From contig CAXSBC010000011.1 in assembly GCA_964236105.1 (NCBI GenBank), positions 11,437-75,436 on the forward strand: 64,000 nt of DNA, written 5' to 3'. The number at the start of each line of letters is the position of its first letter. The first letter of the stretch is position 1. The stretch is from Lichenicola sp964236105. Lineage in GTDB: Bacteria; Pseudomonadota; Alphaproteobacteria; Acetobacterales; Acetobacteraceae. The notes under the pieces were generated by a model that worked only from the letters and a program-made list of their open reading frames with translations, had not been told where the DNA came from and ran no database searches. Shown one piece after another: positions 29,224 through 37,058 of this stretch. Made by a program: the position numbers and the translations under genes.

Positions 29224-29772
29224 GTGCGCATAATCGCCGGCACCCTGCGCGGCCGGTCCCTCGCCTCCGCCTCCGCCGCCACCCGCCCGACCGCCGACCG
29301 CGTGCGCCAGGCCCTGTTCGACATGCTCCGCCACGCCGACTGGGCCGGTGAGGCGCTCGACGGCCCGGTGCTGGACGCCTTTGCCGGCACCGGCGCGCTC
29401 GGCCTGGAAGCCCTGTCGCGCGGCGCCGCGCGCGCCGTGTTCCTGGACTCCGACCGCGCCGCGCTGGCCTGCGTGGCCGCCAACATCGCCGCCTGCCGGA
29501 TGGAGGCGTCGTCGCTGGCGATCGGCTGCGACGCGCTCCGGCCGCCCGCCGCGCGTTCGGGTTGGGGCGCCGCCGGCCTGGTGTTCCTGGACCCGCCCTA
29601 CGGACAGTCGCTGGTGGCGCCCGCACTCGCGGCGCTGCGGCGGGCCGGCTGGGCTGCCGCCGATGCGCTGGTGGTGGCCGAGATCGCCGCCGAGGAGCCG
29701 GCACCCACCGACCGAACGCTGCTGGCCGAGCGTCGGCACGGGGCGGCGCGGCTGTGTATCTGGCGTGAGTGA
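29224..29772 (+). CDS. rsmD: 16S rRNA (guanine(966)-N(2))-methyltransferase RsmD
   Basis: 182-aa SAM-dependent methyltransferase that methylates G966 of 16S rRNA. The N-terminus RIIAGTLRGRSL and TADRVRQALFDML, SAM motif I LDAFAGTGALGLEALSRGA and catalytic DPPY (VFLDPPYGQSLV) are all family signatures. The start is GTG 29224 because homologues begin exactly with MRIIAGT; an in-frame ATG at 29167 would translate the two-hairpin repeat and is rejected. Its stop overlaps the next gene's start. Confidence 0.9.
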   Translation: MRIIAGTLRGRSLASASAATRPTADRVRQALFDMLRHADWAGEALDGPVLDAFAGTGALGLEALSRGAARAVFLDSDRAALACVAANIAACRMEASSLAIGCDALRPPAARSGWGAAGLVFLDPPYGQSLVAPALAALRRAGWAAADALVVAEIAAEEPAPTDRTLLAERRHGAARLCIWRE

Positions 29773-30097
29773 TCCGCGTCATCCGGTGACGCCGGACGGG
29801 CGGTATTTCGTGGTGCGCGGGCGGCTGTGGCGCTGCGCCGATCCCGCGCTGGAGGCGCCGGCGCGGGCGGAGCTGACGCGGGCGCTGATGGCGGCGCGGC
29901 GGGCCAAGCAGGTCGCGATGCGGGCCGGCGACGAGGCGGCGCGGGAGGCGGCGCGGCTGCGGGTCGATGCGGCGAAGCGCGCGCTGGGCGAGCGCGGCCC
30001 GGTGTGGTGGACCGACGGCGCCCCGGACCAGAACCGCCGCATGGCGCGCAACACGCTGTATGCCGCGTGGTTCGAGGCCCTGCCGGAGCCGACCTGA
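29765..30097 (+). CDS. Conserved hypothetical protein
   Basis: 110-aa cytoplasmic protein without a named domain. It starts HPVTPDGRYFVVRGRLWRCA, has a helical middle rich in Ala/Arg (RALMAARRAKQVAMRAG) and ends with KRALGERGPVWWTDGAPDQN and an ARNTLYAAWFEAL segment. I recall closely similar small proteins in many alphaproteobacteria, always of unknown function. GTG 29765 overlaps the rsmD stop by 8 bp, so it is co-translated with rsmD. Confidence 0.7.
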   Translation: MSDPRHPVTPDGRYFVVRGRLWRCADPALEAPARAELTRALMAARRAKQVAMRAGDEAAREAARLRVDAAKRALGERGPVWWTDGAPDQNRRMARNTLYAAWFEALPEPT

Positions 30098-30143
30098 CCC
30101 CGCCTGGCGTTGCGGTTCGGCGTCGGGCGCCAATCTCAGCCTC

Positions 30144-30974
30144 ATGCTGGTCCTGGGCGTCTGCCTGCTCTGCTTCGTGCTGGTCTACCTGCTGCCGCTC
30201 GGCGTGGCGGCCGCGCTGTATCGGTGGCGGGGGAGCGGCGCCGGCTGGCGGACGGCGGACCGGTCCAGCATCGGTCACCTGCCGCCGGCCCGCGTCCCGG
30301 AGGCCGTGGTGCGGGTGTTCGCGGCACAGACGGTGCGCTGGCGGGGGATCTTCGCCACCCATTGCTGGATCGTGTTCAAGCAGGCGGGGGCCGGGCGCTA
30401 CACGCGCTACGACTACACCGCCTGGGGCGCGCCGATCCGGCTGAACGGCTTCGAGCCGGACGGGCGCTGGTTCGGTCATGTGCCCGAGATCGTGGTGGCG
30501 GCCGATGGCGCTGCCGCGGAGGCGCTGATTCCGCGCATGCAGGCGGCGATCGCCGGCTACGCGTTCGGCAACCCGGGCGACTATCGCGCCTGGCCCGGTC
30601 CGAACTCGAACACCTTCGTCGCCGCGGTGCTGGACGCGGTGCCGGAGATCGGCGCGTCGCTGCCGCCGACGGCGATCGGCCGGGACTATCCCTATGACGG
30701 GCGCTGGCTGCGGCGGACCGCGTCCGGCTGCGGGTTCAGGCTCAGCCTCGGCGGCTATGCCGGGCTGACGCTGGCCTGGATCGAGGGGATCGAGCTCAAC
30801 CTGCTGGGGGCGGTGGCGGGGATCGACATCCGCCGTCCGGCGATCAAGCTGCCCGGGCTGGGCCGGCTCGGCCTGCCCGTGTCCGGCCGGAGCCGGCGCG
30901 CGACGTCGCAAGGCCTTACCAAGCCGGAACACCATGCTAGTTTCCGGCAAGGCAGCATGGGAGATGGGCCGTGA
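30144..30974 (+). CDS. DUF3750 domain membrane protein
   Basis: 276-aa protein with one N-terminal membrane helix (MLVLGVCLLCFVLVYLLPLGVA) and a periplasmic or cytoplasmic globular domain of the DUF3750 type: WRGIFATHCWIVFKQAGAG, RYDYTAWGAPI and GNPGDYRAWPGPNSNTFV. The conserved His, Cys and 'PGPNSNTF' recall papain-like/NlpC-type active sites, though this has not been shown. The C-terminus is basic. ATG 30144 places the start right at the membrane helix. Its stop overlaps the next gene's GTG. Confidence 0.72.
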   Translation: MLVLGVCLLCFVLVYLLPLGVAAALYRWRGSGAGWRTADRSSIGHLPPARVPEAVVRVFAAQTVRWRGIFATHCWIVFKQAGAGRYTRYDYTAWGAPIRLNGFEPDGRWFGHVPEIVVAADGAAAEALIPRMQAAIAGYAFGNPGDYRAWPGPNSNTFVAAVLDAVPEIGASLPPTAIGRDYPYDGRWLRRTASGCGFRLSLGGYAGLTLAWIEGIELNLLGAVAGIDIRRPAIKLPGLGRLGLPVSGRSRRATSQGLTKPEHHASFRQGSMGDGP

Positions 30975-31243
30975 TCGACGACGCCAAGACGTTCCTGCGT
31001 CACTGGGTGGCCGGGCATATCAAGGATGAGCCCTATGTCGGCAGCAGCGAGCCGGACGATCGGCCGGTGCGCTATGCCAGCGCCTGCCTGAGCGATGCCG
31101 AGACGGCGGGACTGACGGCCGACCAGCTCGGCGGCGCCGCGTCCGACCTGCACGGAGCGCCCAGCCTGGAGGCGTTCATGACGATCGAGATCGACATCTC
31201 CGCGCAGAAGCACCATCACGAGCTGATCGGGCGCGCCACCTAG
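30971..31243 (+). CDS. Small hypothetical acidic protein
   Basis: 90-aa cytoplasmic protein, acidic, starting with GTG 30971 that overlaps the preceding stop. Visible pattern: FLRHWVAGHIKDEPYVGSSE, LSDAETAGLTADQLGG and FMTIEIDISAQKHHHELIGR. The 'FLxxW' start and overall length weakly recall rhizobial DUF768 proteins, but I would not name the family. It is followed by tRNA-Leu on the other strand. Confidence 0.55.
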   Translation: MIDDAKTFLRHWVAGHIKDEPYVGSSEPDDRPVRYASACLSDAETAGLTADQLGGAASDLHGAPSLEAFMTIEIDISAQKHHHELIGRAT

Positions 31244-31315
31244 CGGCAGCCTGCCCGTGCGGCTGCGGGGCGATCATCGGCCCGATCGGCCACAGGCGAC
31301 ACTGCCCTGGCCGCC

Positions 31316-31400
31316 TGGTGCCCGCCGCCGGACTCGAACCGGCACGCCCTTCGGACTGCGGATTTTAAGTCCGCTGCGTCTACCATTCCGCCAGGCGGGC
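31316..31400 (-). tRNA. tRNA-Leu (anticodon UAA)
   Basis: 85-nt class II tRNA including an encoded CCA. Acceptor stem GCCCGCC/GGCGGGC pairs perfectly, the anticodon loop CTTAAAA holds TAA, a variable arm follows, and the T arm GCCGGTTCGAGTCCGGC is canonical. No integrase gene or duplicated 3' end is present, so it is not in use as an attachment site here. Confidence 0.95.
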
Positions 31401-31452
31401 ATGTGCGGCCTGATCCGACGCTAACCGGATCCGGCAGCCAGGCAAGACCCCA

Positions 31453-32226
31453 TCAGCCGGTGCGCAGCAAGGCCGGGCCGTGCCGCTTGAGCCAGGCCTC
31501 GGCGTGCGCGCGATGCGGCGTCAGCTGGTCGACCAGCAGCCAGAAGCCGGCGCCGTGGTCGAGGTGGCACAGATGCGCCAGCTCGTGCGCCACCACGTAG
31601 TGCTGGATCTCCGGCGGCGCCATCACCAGCCGCCAGCTGAACATCACCACCCGCTCCGAGGAGCAGCTGCCCCAGCGGGTCGAGGTGTCCTTGATGACCA
31701 GGCGGGACGGCATCAGGTCGCGGCCGGCGGCGTCGGCCGCGATCCGCGTCACCAGGGCCGCCAGGCGCGCCCGCGCCTCGGTCCGCAGGAAATCCGCGAC
31801 GCGCCGGGCGAGGAACGCACGCTCGCCGCTGACGCAGATCTCGTCCGCGTCGATCCACACGCCGCGCCGCGCGTCCGGCACGTGCCGGATCACGTGCGGC
31901 CGGCCGGCGAACAGCACGGTGGCGTTCTCGTCGAACGACACCACGCAGGGCAGGGCCGCCAGCCGTCCGACGACCCAGCTGGCATGGGTCTGCAGCAGCG
32001 CCAGCCCGGCCTCGCGTGCCGCCCGCAGCGGCAGCGTCACCACCACCGTGCCGGCGCGCGGATCGATCCGCAGCGAGATGCGACGCGCGCGACGGCACCG
32101 TCGCCAGCGCACCGGGGTCTCGCCCGCAGACAGACGCAGGAGTTCCGGCTGGGCCGGCAGCGAGCCGACGGTGCGGTCCTGGCCGCGCGGGCCCCGGGAT
32201 GGCAGACGGGGCGAGGCGCTGGTCAT
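31453..32226 (-). CDS. YgjP/SprT-like zinc metalloprotease
   Basis: 257-aa predicted zinc-dependent hydrolase (DUF45/M48-like). The metal-binding motif is VVAHELAHLCHLDHGAGFW, with HELAH at residues 214-218 and a further His at 224 as likely third ligand; STRWGSCSSERVVMFSWRL and MAPPEIQHYVVAHELAH are the family's core. No signal or membrane helix. Start ATG 32226 overlaps the stop of ycgN by 4 bp, so the two are co-translated. Physiological substrate unknown. Confidence 0.82.
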   Translation of the reverse strand: MTSASPRLPSRGPRGQDRTVGSLPAQPELLRLSAGETPVRWRRCRRARRISLRIDPRAGTVVVTLPLRAAREAGLALLQTHASWVVGRLAALPCVVSFDENATVLFAGRPHVIRHVPDARRGVWIDADEICVSGERAFLARRVADFLRTEARARLAALVTRIAADAAGRDLMPSRLVIKDTSTRWGSCSSERVVMFSWRLVMAPPEIQHYVVAHELAHLCHLDHGAGFWLLVDQLTPHRAHAEAWLKRHGPALLRTG

Positions 32227-32750
32227 CGCCCGCCCGTTTCCGGGTCCGCGACGCCGCCGGCGGGAAGCCGGCGAACGACCGGCCCGACCGGACGGCTGAC
32301 GCGCGGAACCCGGCCCGGCCAGGTCACGACGTGATGCTCGAGCGGACCGGCCTGGCGCTCGCTGATCGCCCGGCCGCGCACCGAGATGCCGGCCTCGTGC
32401 ACGCTGTCGGGCCGGCCGGACATCAGCGGGTGCCACCAGGCCAAGCCCCGACCCTCGGCGATCCGGCGATAGCCGCAGGACGGCGGCAGCCAGTCGATCT
32501 GCGCCAGCGCCGCCGGTGTCAGCTGCACGCAGTCCGGGATGCGCCTGCGGCGTCTGGGGTAGTCGGAGCAGGCGCTGCTGTCGATGTCGAGCAGGCGGCA
32601 GGCGACGTTGGTGTAGTGAATCTCGTCGGTGTCCTCGTCGCGCAGCTTGTGCAGGCAGCAGCGGCCGCAGCCGTCGCAGAGCGACTCCCACTCCGCGCCC
32701 GTCATCTCGTCGAGGGTCTTGGTCTTCCAGAACGGTGCGGGCGCCGGCAT
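32223..32750 (-). CDS. YcgN/UPF0260 family cysteine cluster protein
   Basis: 175-aa cytoplasmic protein of the UPF0260 (E. coli YcgN) family. A Cys-rich N-terminal half (LCDGCGRCCLHKL, VACRLLD, CSDYPRRRRRIPDCVQLT, PPSCGYRRIAEG) suggests binding of zinc or an iron-sulfur cluster; GRGLAWWHPLMSGRPDSVHEAG is family-typical. The C-terminal ~25 residues (after EHHVVTWPGRV) extend the usual 150-aa length. First gene of a two-gene unit with the YgjP-like protease. Confidence 0.85.
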   Translation of the reverse strand: MPAPAPFWKTKTLDEMTGAEWESLCDGCGRCCLHKLRDEDTDEIHYTNVACRLLDIDSSACSDYPRRRRRIPDCVQLTPAALAQIDWLPPSCGYRRIAEGRGLAWWHPLMSGRPDSVHEAGISVRGRAISERQAGPLEHHVVTWPGRVPRVSRPVGPVVRRLPAGGVADPETGGR

Positions 32751-32807
32751 GCCGTCAGCTTACGTGTTCCTGCCAGGATAAGGAAGAAGTGCCGCCGTCG
32801 CGGTCGG

Positions 32808-33266
32808 TCAGGAGGACAGCCTCAGCGCGGCGACATCGAGCAGGGCGGCGAGCAGGACGCCCAGCAGGATCGCAGGCCCGAGCTGCGGCAGCCATACCAG
32901 GCGCAGGATCGCCGCCCACCCGGCACCGAGCCCGGTTGCGGCGCGACGCTGACCGGGCGGCATCCGGGCTAGGGCGTTCAGAACCGGCAGCAGCAGCAGC
33001 GGCAGCACGCCCAGCACCAGATGCGGCGGCGGCCAGAGCGACATCCCCGGCAGCCCGAGCCCGAGCCTGCGAATGACGCCATGCCGCAGGTCCGGCCACG
33101 CGGCGAGGCAGGCGGCCGGGATCAGCAGGGCCAGCAGCACATGCCGGGCTCCCGTCAGCCAGGCGCGCGGCAGCCCGGCGAGCAGCCCGGCGAGCGCGAC
33201 CCCGGCCACGCACGAGCCCAGCATCGAGGTCGCGGCGGCAGAGGCAAGCTGCGGCCACAGCGTCAT
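32808..33266 (-). pseudogene. Shortened ABC transporter permease (polyamine/Fe type)
   Basis: 152-aa hydrophobic protein corresponding to only the middle of a MetI-like permease: helices around 12-30, 42-58, 85-103 and 134-150, with a recognisable EAA loop AATGLGAGWAAILRLVWLPQ just before the last helix. The first and last helices of the normal ~260-280-aa PotC/PotI permease are missing. It lies 19 bp after the binding-protein gene on the same strand. The reading frame has no internal stop, so it may be a degenerating or a repurposed permease; the upstream part of the same frame does not look coding. Confidence 0.5.
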
Positions 33267-33285
33267 GAGCCGGGCCGGCGCCGGG

Positions 33286-34485
33286 TCAGTCGCCGAGCCA
33301 GGCATCGAAGCGCGCCTTGATCGCTTCCAGATGCGCCACCCAGAACGCCTCGTCCTGGCGCAGGGCGTCACGACGATGCTGCGGCGCGGCAGGACCGTCT
33401 GCGGGCGGCGCCTGGTCGGGCGACGCCGTGCCCTGCACCACGCCGGCGCCGGAATACAGGCCGGTGAAGGCGGCCTGGCGTACGGGATCGTCCATGAAAT
33501 CGAGGAGCTGCCGGACATGCGCCGAACGGTCGGCCGCTTCCTGGCCGCCAGAGCCGCTGCCGCCCGGATCGCCGATCGGCTGCGGTCGTCCCGGCACCGC
33601 CCAGCTCAGCATCATGCTGAGGCTCTGCCGCCACTGGATGCCGAAGTCGCGATGACCGATCAGGTCGGCTGAGGCGACCTCGCCGTCCGGCGCGCTGGTC
33701 ATCAGCACGGCGCCGGATCCGATCGCATGCGCCGCCTGTGCCGGCATGTCCCACCAGACGATGTAGGGCTTGAGCTGGTCCAGCTTGCGGAAGGCACGGT
33801 CCAGCCCGTCCGGCGTCCCGAGGGTCCGGTAGATGTCGTTCGGCGCGACGCCGTCGGCAAGCAGCGCGATCTCCAGCGTGCCGCGCGGATCGCGCGCGAG
33901 CCCGCGCTTGCCGGGCCGGCGGGCGACATCCCAGAAGTCCGACCAGGTGGGCGCCGTATCGATCCGGCTCTCGTCCCAGGCCAGCACGAGAGTCGTCCGC
34001 AGCGCCTCGTGCCCGCACCGGCTGGCCGCGTCGGGATCCTCCGGCCGGCTTGCCCCCGCCGCCGCGGCCATGTCCAGCGGCAGCAGCAGCCCCTGCCGAC
34101 AGGCGATGCGGACGGAGATGTCGTCCATGAGGATCAGGTCGCGATCGCCAGGATCGACACCCGCGCGGGCACGGCTCTGCAGCATCGCCAGCGTCCCGTC
34201 CCAGCTTCCGGCATGGATGGCGATCCGCGTCGCGGCGGTGAACGGGCCGAAGAACAGCTTCTGCTGCGCCTCCTGCAGCGCGCCTCCCAGCGTGACGACC
34301 ACGATCGGGCGGCCTGGCGGGTCCTTCGGATGCTCGACCGCGCCGCGGGACGGGACCGCGGCCGCCGATGCCAGCCAGAACCCGCCGCAGAGCAGGCTCC
34401 GCGCCGTCCACGCGCCCGGGACCGCTCGGGACCGCGCCGTGAGCGGGCGTGACGGACGGACGGCGGCATCTCGGCGCATCGTCAT
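33286..34485 (-). CDS. Extracellular solute-binding protein, polyamine (PotD/PotF) type
   Basis: 399-aa protein with an N-terminal export signal (basic start, hydrophobic SLLCGGFWLASAAAV, cleavage near residue 50) and a family-1-like binding fold. Segments such as RPIVVVTLGGALQEAQQKLF, LILMDDISVRIACRQGLLLP, WSDFWDVARRPGKRGLARDP, DGLDRAFRKLDQLKPYIVWW and AIGSGAVLMTSAPDGEVA match spermidine/putrescine-type binding proteins. A Gly/Ser-rich insert (GDPGGSGSGGQEA) and a Pro/Ala tail are unusual. ATG 34485 is used; ATG 34479 is equally possible. It is flanked by a degenerate ATPase and a shortened permease, so the transport function is doubtful. Confidence 0.7.
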   Translation of the reverse strand: MTMRRDAAVRPSRPLTARSRAVPGAWTARSLLCGGFWLASAAAVPSRGAVEHPKDPPGRPIVVVTLGGALQEAQQKLFFGPFTAATRIAIHAGSWDGTLAMLQSRARAGVDPGDRDLILMDDISVRIACRQGLLLPLDMAAAAGASRPEDPDAASRCGHEALRTTLVLAWDESRIDTAPTWSDFWDVARRPGKRGLARDPRGTLEIALLADGVAPNDIYRTLGTPDGLDRAFRKLDQLKPYIVWWDMPAQAAHAIGSGAVLMTSAPDGEVASADLIGHRDFGIQWRQSLSMMLSWAVPGRPQPIGDPGGSGSGGQEAADRSAHVRQLLDFMDDPVRQAAFTGLYSGAGVVQGTASPDQAPPADGPAAPQHRRDALRQDEAFWVAHLEAIKARFDAWLGD

Positions 34486-34687
34486 GACGACAAGGCCGGC
34501 GCCACCTTCTGGAAAGGCGATGTCACGCTGGGATCTGTCTCGGCACGGGCTCGGTGATGACGACCGGCTTATCGGTGGATGAGTGTCCCCGGCAAGGGCG
34601 CCGGGACGAGAGCCATACAACCTAGAGCAAGAAGCCTCGGGCTGGAACAGCCGCCTGGACGACGTCTTGCACGCTGCATCAGTCGGG

Positions 34688-35821
34688 CTAGTCCGCAGGC
34701 ACTCCGAACACGCGCGCCTGATGCGGCTGCCAGGCCAGCAGCGCCGGCCGGTCCGGTCGCAGCTCGCTGGCCAGGGCCGCCGGCGGCCGGCGCACCAGCA
34801 GCTCGCTGCCGTCGGGGAGGCGGAAACGCAGGCGCAGGTGGTCGCCGAGATGAACCGCCTCGGCCAGGACGGCCGGCAGGGCGTTCGTGCCCGCCTCGAG
34901 GCCGGGCCGGCTGACGAAGGCGGTGGCGATGCGGTCGGGCCGGATGCAGAGGATGCAGGGATCGCCCTCCTGCAGCCCGTCGCCGGGTTCGGCCTCCATC
35001 TCGTGTCCGCAGCTCAGGCGCACGGTGGCGATCTCGTCGTCGAGGCGGACGATGCGGCCGGTCAGCTGGTTGGCATCGCCCAGCCGGTGCGCGACCGTCG
35101 GGTCGGCCGGACGATCGAGCAGCGTCGGCACCGTGGCCACCTGGTGCAGCCGGCCGCCCTCCAGCACGCCGACCTCGTCGCCCAGCAGCATGGCCTCGTC
35201 GCGGTCGCTGGTGGTCAGCAGCACCGTCAGGCCGCGCGCCCGCACCAGCCGGCGCAACAGGCGCTGCAGCGCCTGGCGCGGCGACGGCTCCAGGCCCGCG
35301 AACGGATCGTCCAGCAGCATCACCGGCGGACCCAGCGCCAGCGTGCGGGCGATGACGGCGCGGATGCGGGCCGCCTCGTCCAGGCCGGCGGGCCGACGCC
35401 CGGCCAGCGCCTCGAGCCCGAGCAGCGCCACGGTCTCGTCGACACGGCGATCCCGTTCGCCGGAGGGCATCGCGTTCACCCGCAGCGGGAAGGCGATGTT
35501 GCCTCGCACGCTGAGGTGCGGGAACAGGGGATCGCGCGCGGAAACGATGCCGAACCGCCGCGCGGCGGCAGACGACGCGCCGATGGGGACGCCGTCGAGC
35601 AGGATCCGCCCGGAGGTGGTCCCGTCATGTCCGGCGATAACGTCGAGCAGCAGGCCGCCGCCGGACTGCCGATCGCCGAGCAGCGCCAGGCAGCGTCCGG
35701 CCGGCAGCTGGAACGAGATCTCGCGCAGCAGCCCGCCGACCCGTCCGGGCTGCAGGGCGCTGATCGTCTCGATCGTCAGTCGCGGTCGCGTGCTGTTCGC
35801 CATCCGGTTCGTTCGCCCCAT
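34688..35821 (-). CDS. Degenerate ABC ATPase of a polyamine-type transporter
   Basis: 377-aa protein with the fold and length of PotA/PotG ATPases including a C-terminal TOBE-like region (from about residue 245; RLGDANQLTGRIV, LCIRPDRIA). All key catalytic residues are altered: Walker A is GDRQSGGG (49-56; Lys55 and Thr56 replaced by Gly), the signature motif is GLDEAARIRAVIAR instead of LSGGQ, Walker B is MLLDDPFAG (Asp172 instead of catalytic Glu) and the switch His is Ser205 (TTSDRDEA). It is therefore probably unable to hydrolyse ATP. The open reading frame and normal codon use argue for retained function rather than decay. ATG 35821 or 35803. Confidence 0.75.
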   Translation of the reverse strand: MGRTNRMANSTRPRLTIETISALQPGRVGGLLREISFQLPAGRCLALLGDRQSGGGLLLDVIAGHDGTTSGRILLDGVPIGASSAAARRFGIVSARDPLFPHLSVRGNIAFPLRVNAMPSGERDRRVDETVALLGLEALAGRRPAGLDEAARIRAVIARTLALGPPVMLLDDPFAGLEPSPRQALQRLLRRLVRARGLTVLLTTSDRDEAMLLGDEVGVLEGGRLHQVATVPTLLDRPADPTVAHRLGDANQLTGRIVRLDDEIATVRLSCGHEMEAEPGDGLQEGDPCILCIRPDRIATAFVSRPGLEAGTNALPAVLAEAVHLGDHLRLRFRLPDGSELLVRRPPAALASELRPDRPALLAWQPHQARVFGVPAD

Positions 35822-35875
35822 GCAACTTGATCGGCAAGACCACGTTCGTCAGGCCTGTCAGACGAGGATGCGGTC

Positions 35876-36157
35876 ATGGGTTTCACCAGGAAGGTCACGG
35901 ACAAGGTGAAGGATGTCGCCGATGATACCCAAGACCAGATCCAGACCCTGCGGGCCCAGGTCGAGCAGCTCATCAGCCAGCGTGTCACTCCGGCCCTGAC
36001 GGATGTCGCCGACAAGGCCGACACGGCGGTGAAGAGCGCCCGTGACGTGACCGTCGCCCAGGTGGATACCGTATCCACCCAGGTCCGCAACCAGCCGATC
36101 ATCGCCATCGGCATCGCGGCCGCGGTCGGCTACCTGATCGGGCGCATCGCGCGATGA
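35876..36157 (+). CDS. DUF883/ElaB-YqjD family membrane-anchored protein
   Basis: 93-aa protein with a long amphipathic helical region (KVTDKVKDVADDTQDQIQTL onward) and a C-terminal membrane helix with glycines ending in a basic tail (IGIAAAVGYLIGRIAR). This layout is that of the ElaB/YqjD (DUF883) family of ribosome-associated, stress-induced inner-membrane proteins. It is followed by a YqjE-like gene after 10 bp, as in the enteric yqjD-yqjE pair. Divergent from the degenerate ABC ATPase gene. Confidence 0.75.
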   Translation: MGFTRKVTDKVKDVADDTQDQIQTLRAQVEQLISQRVTPALTDVADKADTAVKSARDVTVAQVDTVSTQVRNQPIIAIGIAAAVGYLIGRIAR

Positions 36158-36167
36158 GGGCAGGGTC

Positions 36168-36608
36168 ATGAGAACCGTCGAGCTCGCCAGGGTCGCAGCC
36201 GCCGCGGAAGCGCTGCGGCTGAAGCGTCAGGCGCTCCGCTTCGGCCGGCAAGGCGCCTTCCTCGCCGCCGCAGCGGTGTTCGGGCTGTTCGCGCTCGCCT
36301 TCGTCCATGTCGTGCTGTGGACGCTGTTCGACGGGCCGGCGAACACCGGCAAGGTCTGGGCGTCGGTGATCGTGCTGGCCTTCGACGTGGTCGTGGCGGG
36401 CATCCTGCTCCTGCTCGGACGCGGCACCGTGCCGGACCCGCTTGAAGTCGAGGCGCGGATCACGCGCGACCGCTCGCTTTCGGAGCTGAAAAGCGCGCTG
36501 ACCCTGACCGCGGCGACGAGCGTCGTCGTCGGGCCTGCCGGCCGGTTCGCCGGACGGACGACCTGGTCTGCGCTGCGCAGGCTGCTGCCCGGACGTCGCC
36601 GCCGATAG
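36168..36608 (+). CDS. YqjE/phage holin superfamily membrane protein
   Basis: 146-aa inner-membrane protein with two helices (about 30-54 and 64-82: AFLAAAAVFGLFALAFVHVV; VWASVIVLAFDVVVAGILLL) separated by a short loop, and cytoplasmic N- and C-termini, matching the YqjE/DUF1469 (putative actinobacterial holin-X) family. It is co-transcribed with the YqjD-like gene. In spite of the family name there is no phage here. Function unknown; probably a membrane partner of the YqjD-like protein. Confidence 0.7.
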   Translation: MRTVELARVAAAAEALRLKRQALRFGRQGAFLAAAAVFGLFALAFVHVVLWTLFDGPANTGKVWASVIVLAFDVVVAGILLLLGRGTVPDPLEVEARITRDRSLSELKSALTLTAATSVVVGPAGRFAGRTTWSALRRLLPGRRRR

Positions 36609-36617
36609 TCCGGAGCG

Positions 36618-37058
36618 TCAGCGCAAGGGCGGCGGCTGGTCCGTCGCCCGACGGCTGCCGGCCTCGTCCAGGATGCGCTGCTCGCGGCGGCCTTCCTCCA
36701 GCATCCGCTCCGTCTGGCGTTCCTCGATCAGGCACTCGACCGAGCGAACGCCCGCGCGTGCGAGAGCCAGCATGGCGCGGGCGCAATCGAGGGCCGCGGT
36801 GGCATCCCGCTGGGCGTCGTGAGCCCGCTTGAGGTTCCGCCGTCCGACCGGCAGCCAGCGCGCGAAGACCTCGACCGCATCGTCTCCGCCGGCAAGACTG
36901 GTCGCCACCTGCATCTCCTGCGCGAGCGCACTGGCGGCCGCCTCCGCGCCCAGCGAGGTCTCCTGCTCCAGTTGGTAAGCGTCGGCGACGGCCTTCTGCG
37001 CCTCGTCCAGGGCGGATTGTCGCACGCGCAGCATGGTACGGAGCGGATCGCGGCTCAT
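36618..37058 (-). CDS. fliJ: FliJ-like flagellar export chaperone
   Basis: 146-aa almost entirely helical, Ala/Arg/Glu-rich protein immediately downstream of fliI, overlapping it by 4 bp. FliJ forms a coiled coil inside the FliI hexamer and helps couple export to the proton motive force. The N-terminus LRTMLRVRQSALDEAQKAVA and the QTERMLEEGRREQRILDEA tail fit this role. Sequence similarity in this family is low, so the name rests on context, size and coiled-coil character. Confidence 0.72.
   Translation of the reverse strand: MSRDPLRTMLRVRQSALDEAQKAVADAYQLEQETSLGAEAAASALAQEMQVATSLAGGDDAVEVFARWLPVGRRNLKRAHDAQRDATAALDCARAMLALARAGVRSVECLIEERQTERMLEEGRREQRILDEAGSRRATDQPPPLR

Noticed and set aside
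31316..31400. tRNA-Leu as integration site of a genomic island
   Set aside because: No integrase, no duplicated tRNA end and no change in composition or gene style on either side.
36168..36608. Prophage remnant because of a holin-like family name
   Set aside because: No other phage genes; the pair with the YqjD-like gene is a known chromosomal arrangement.
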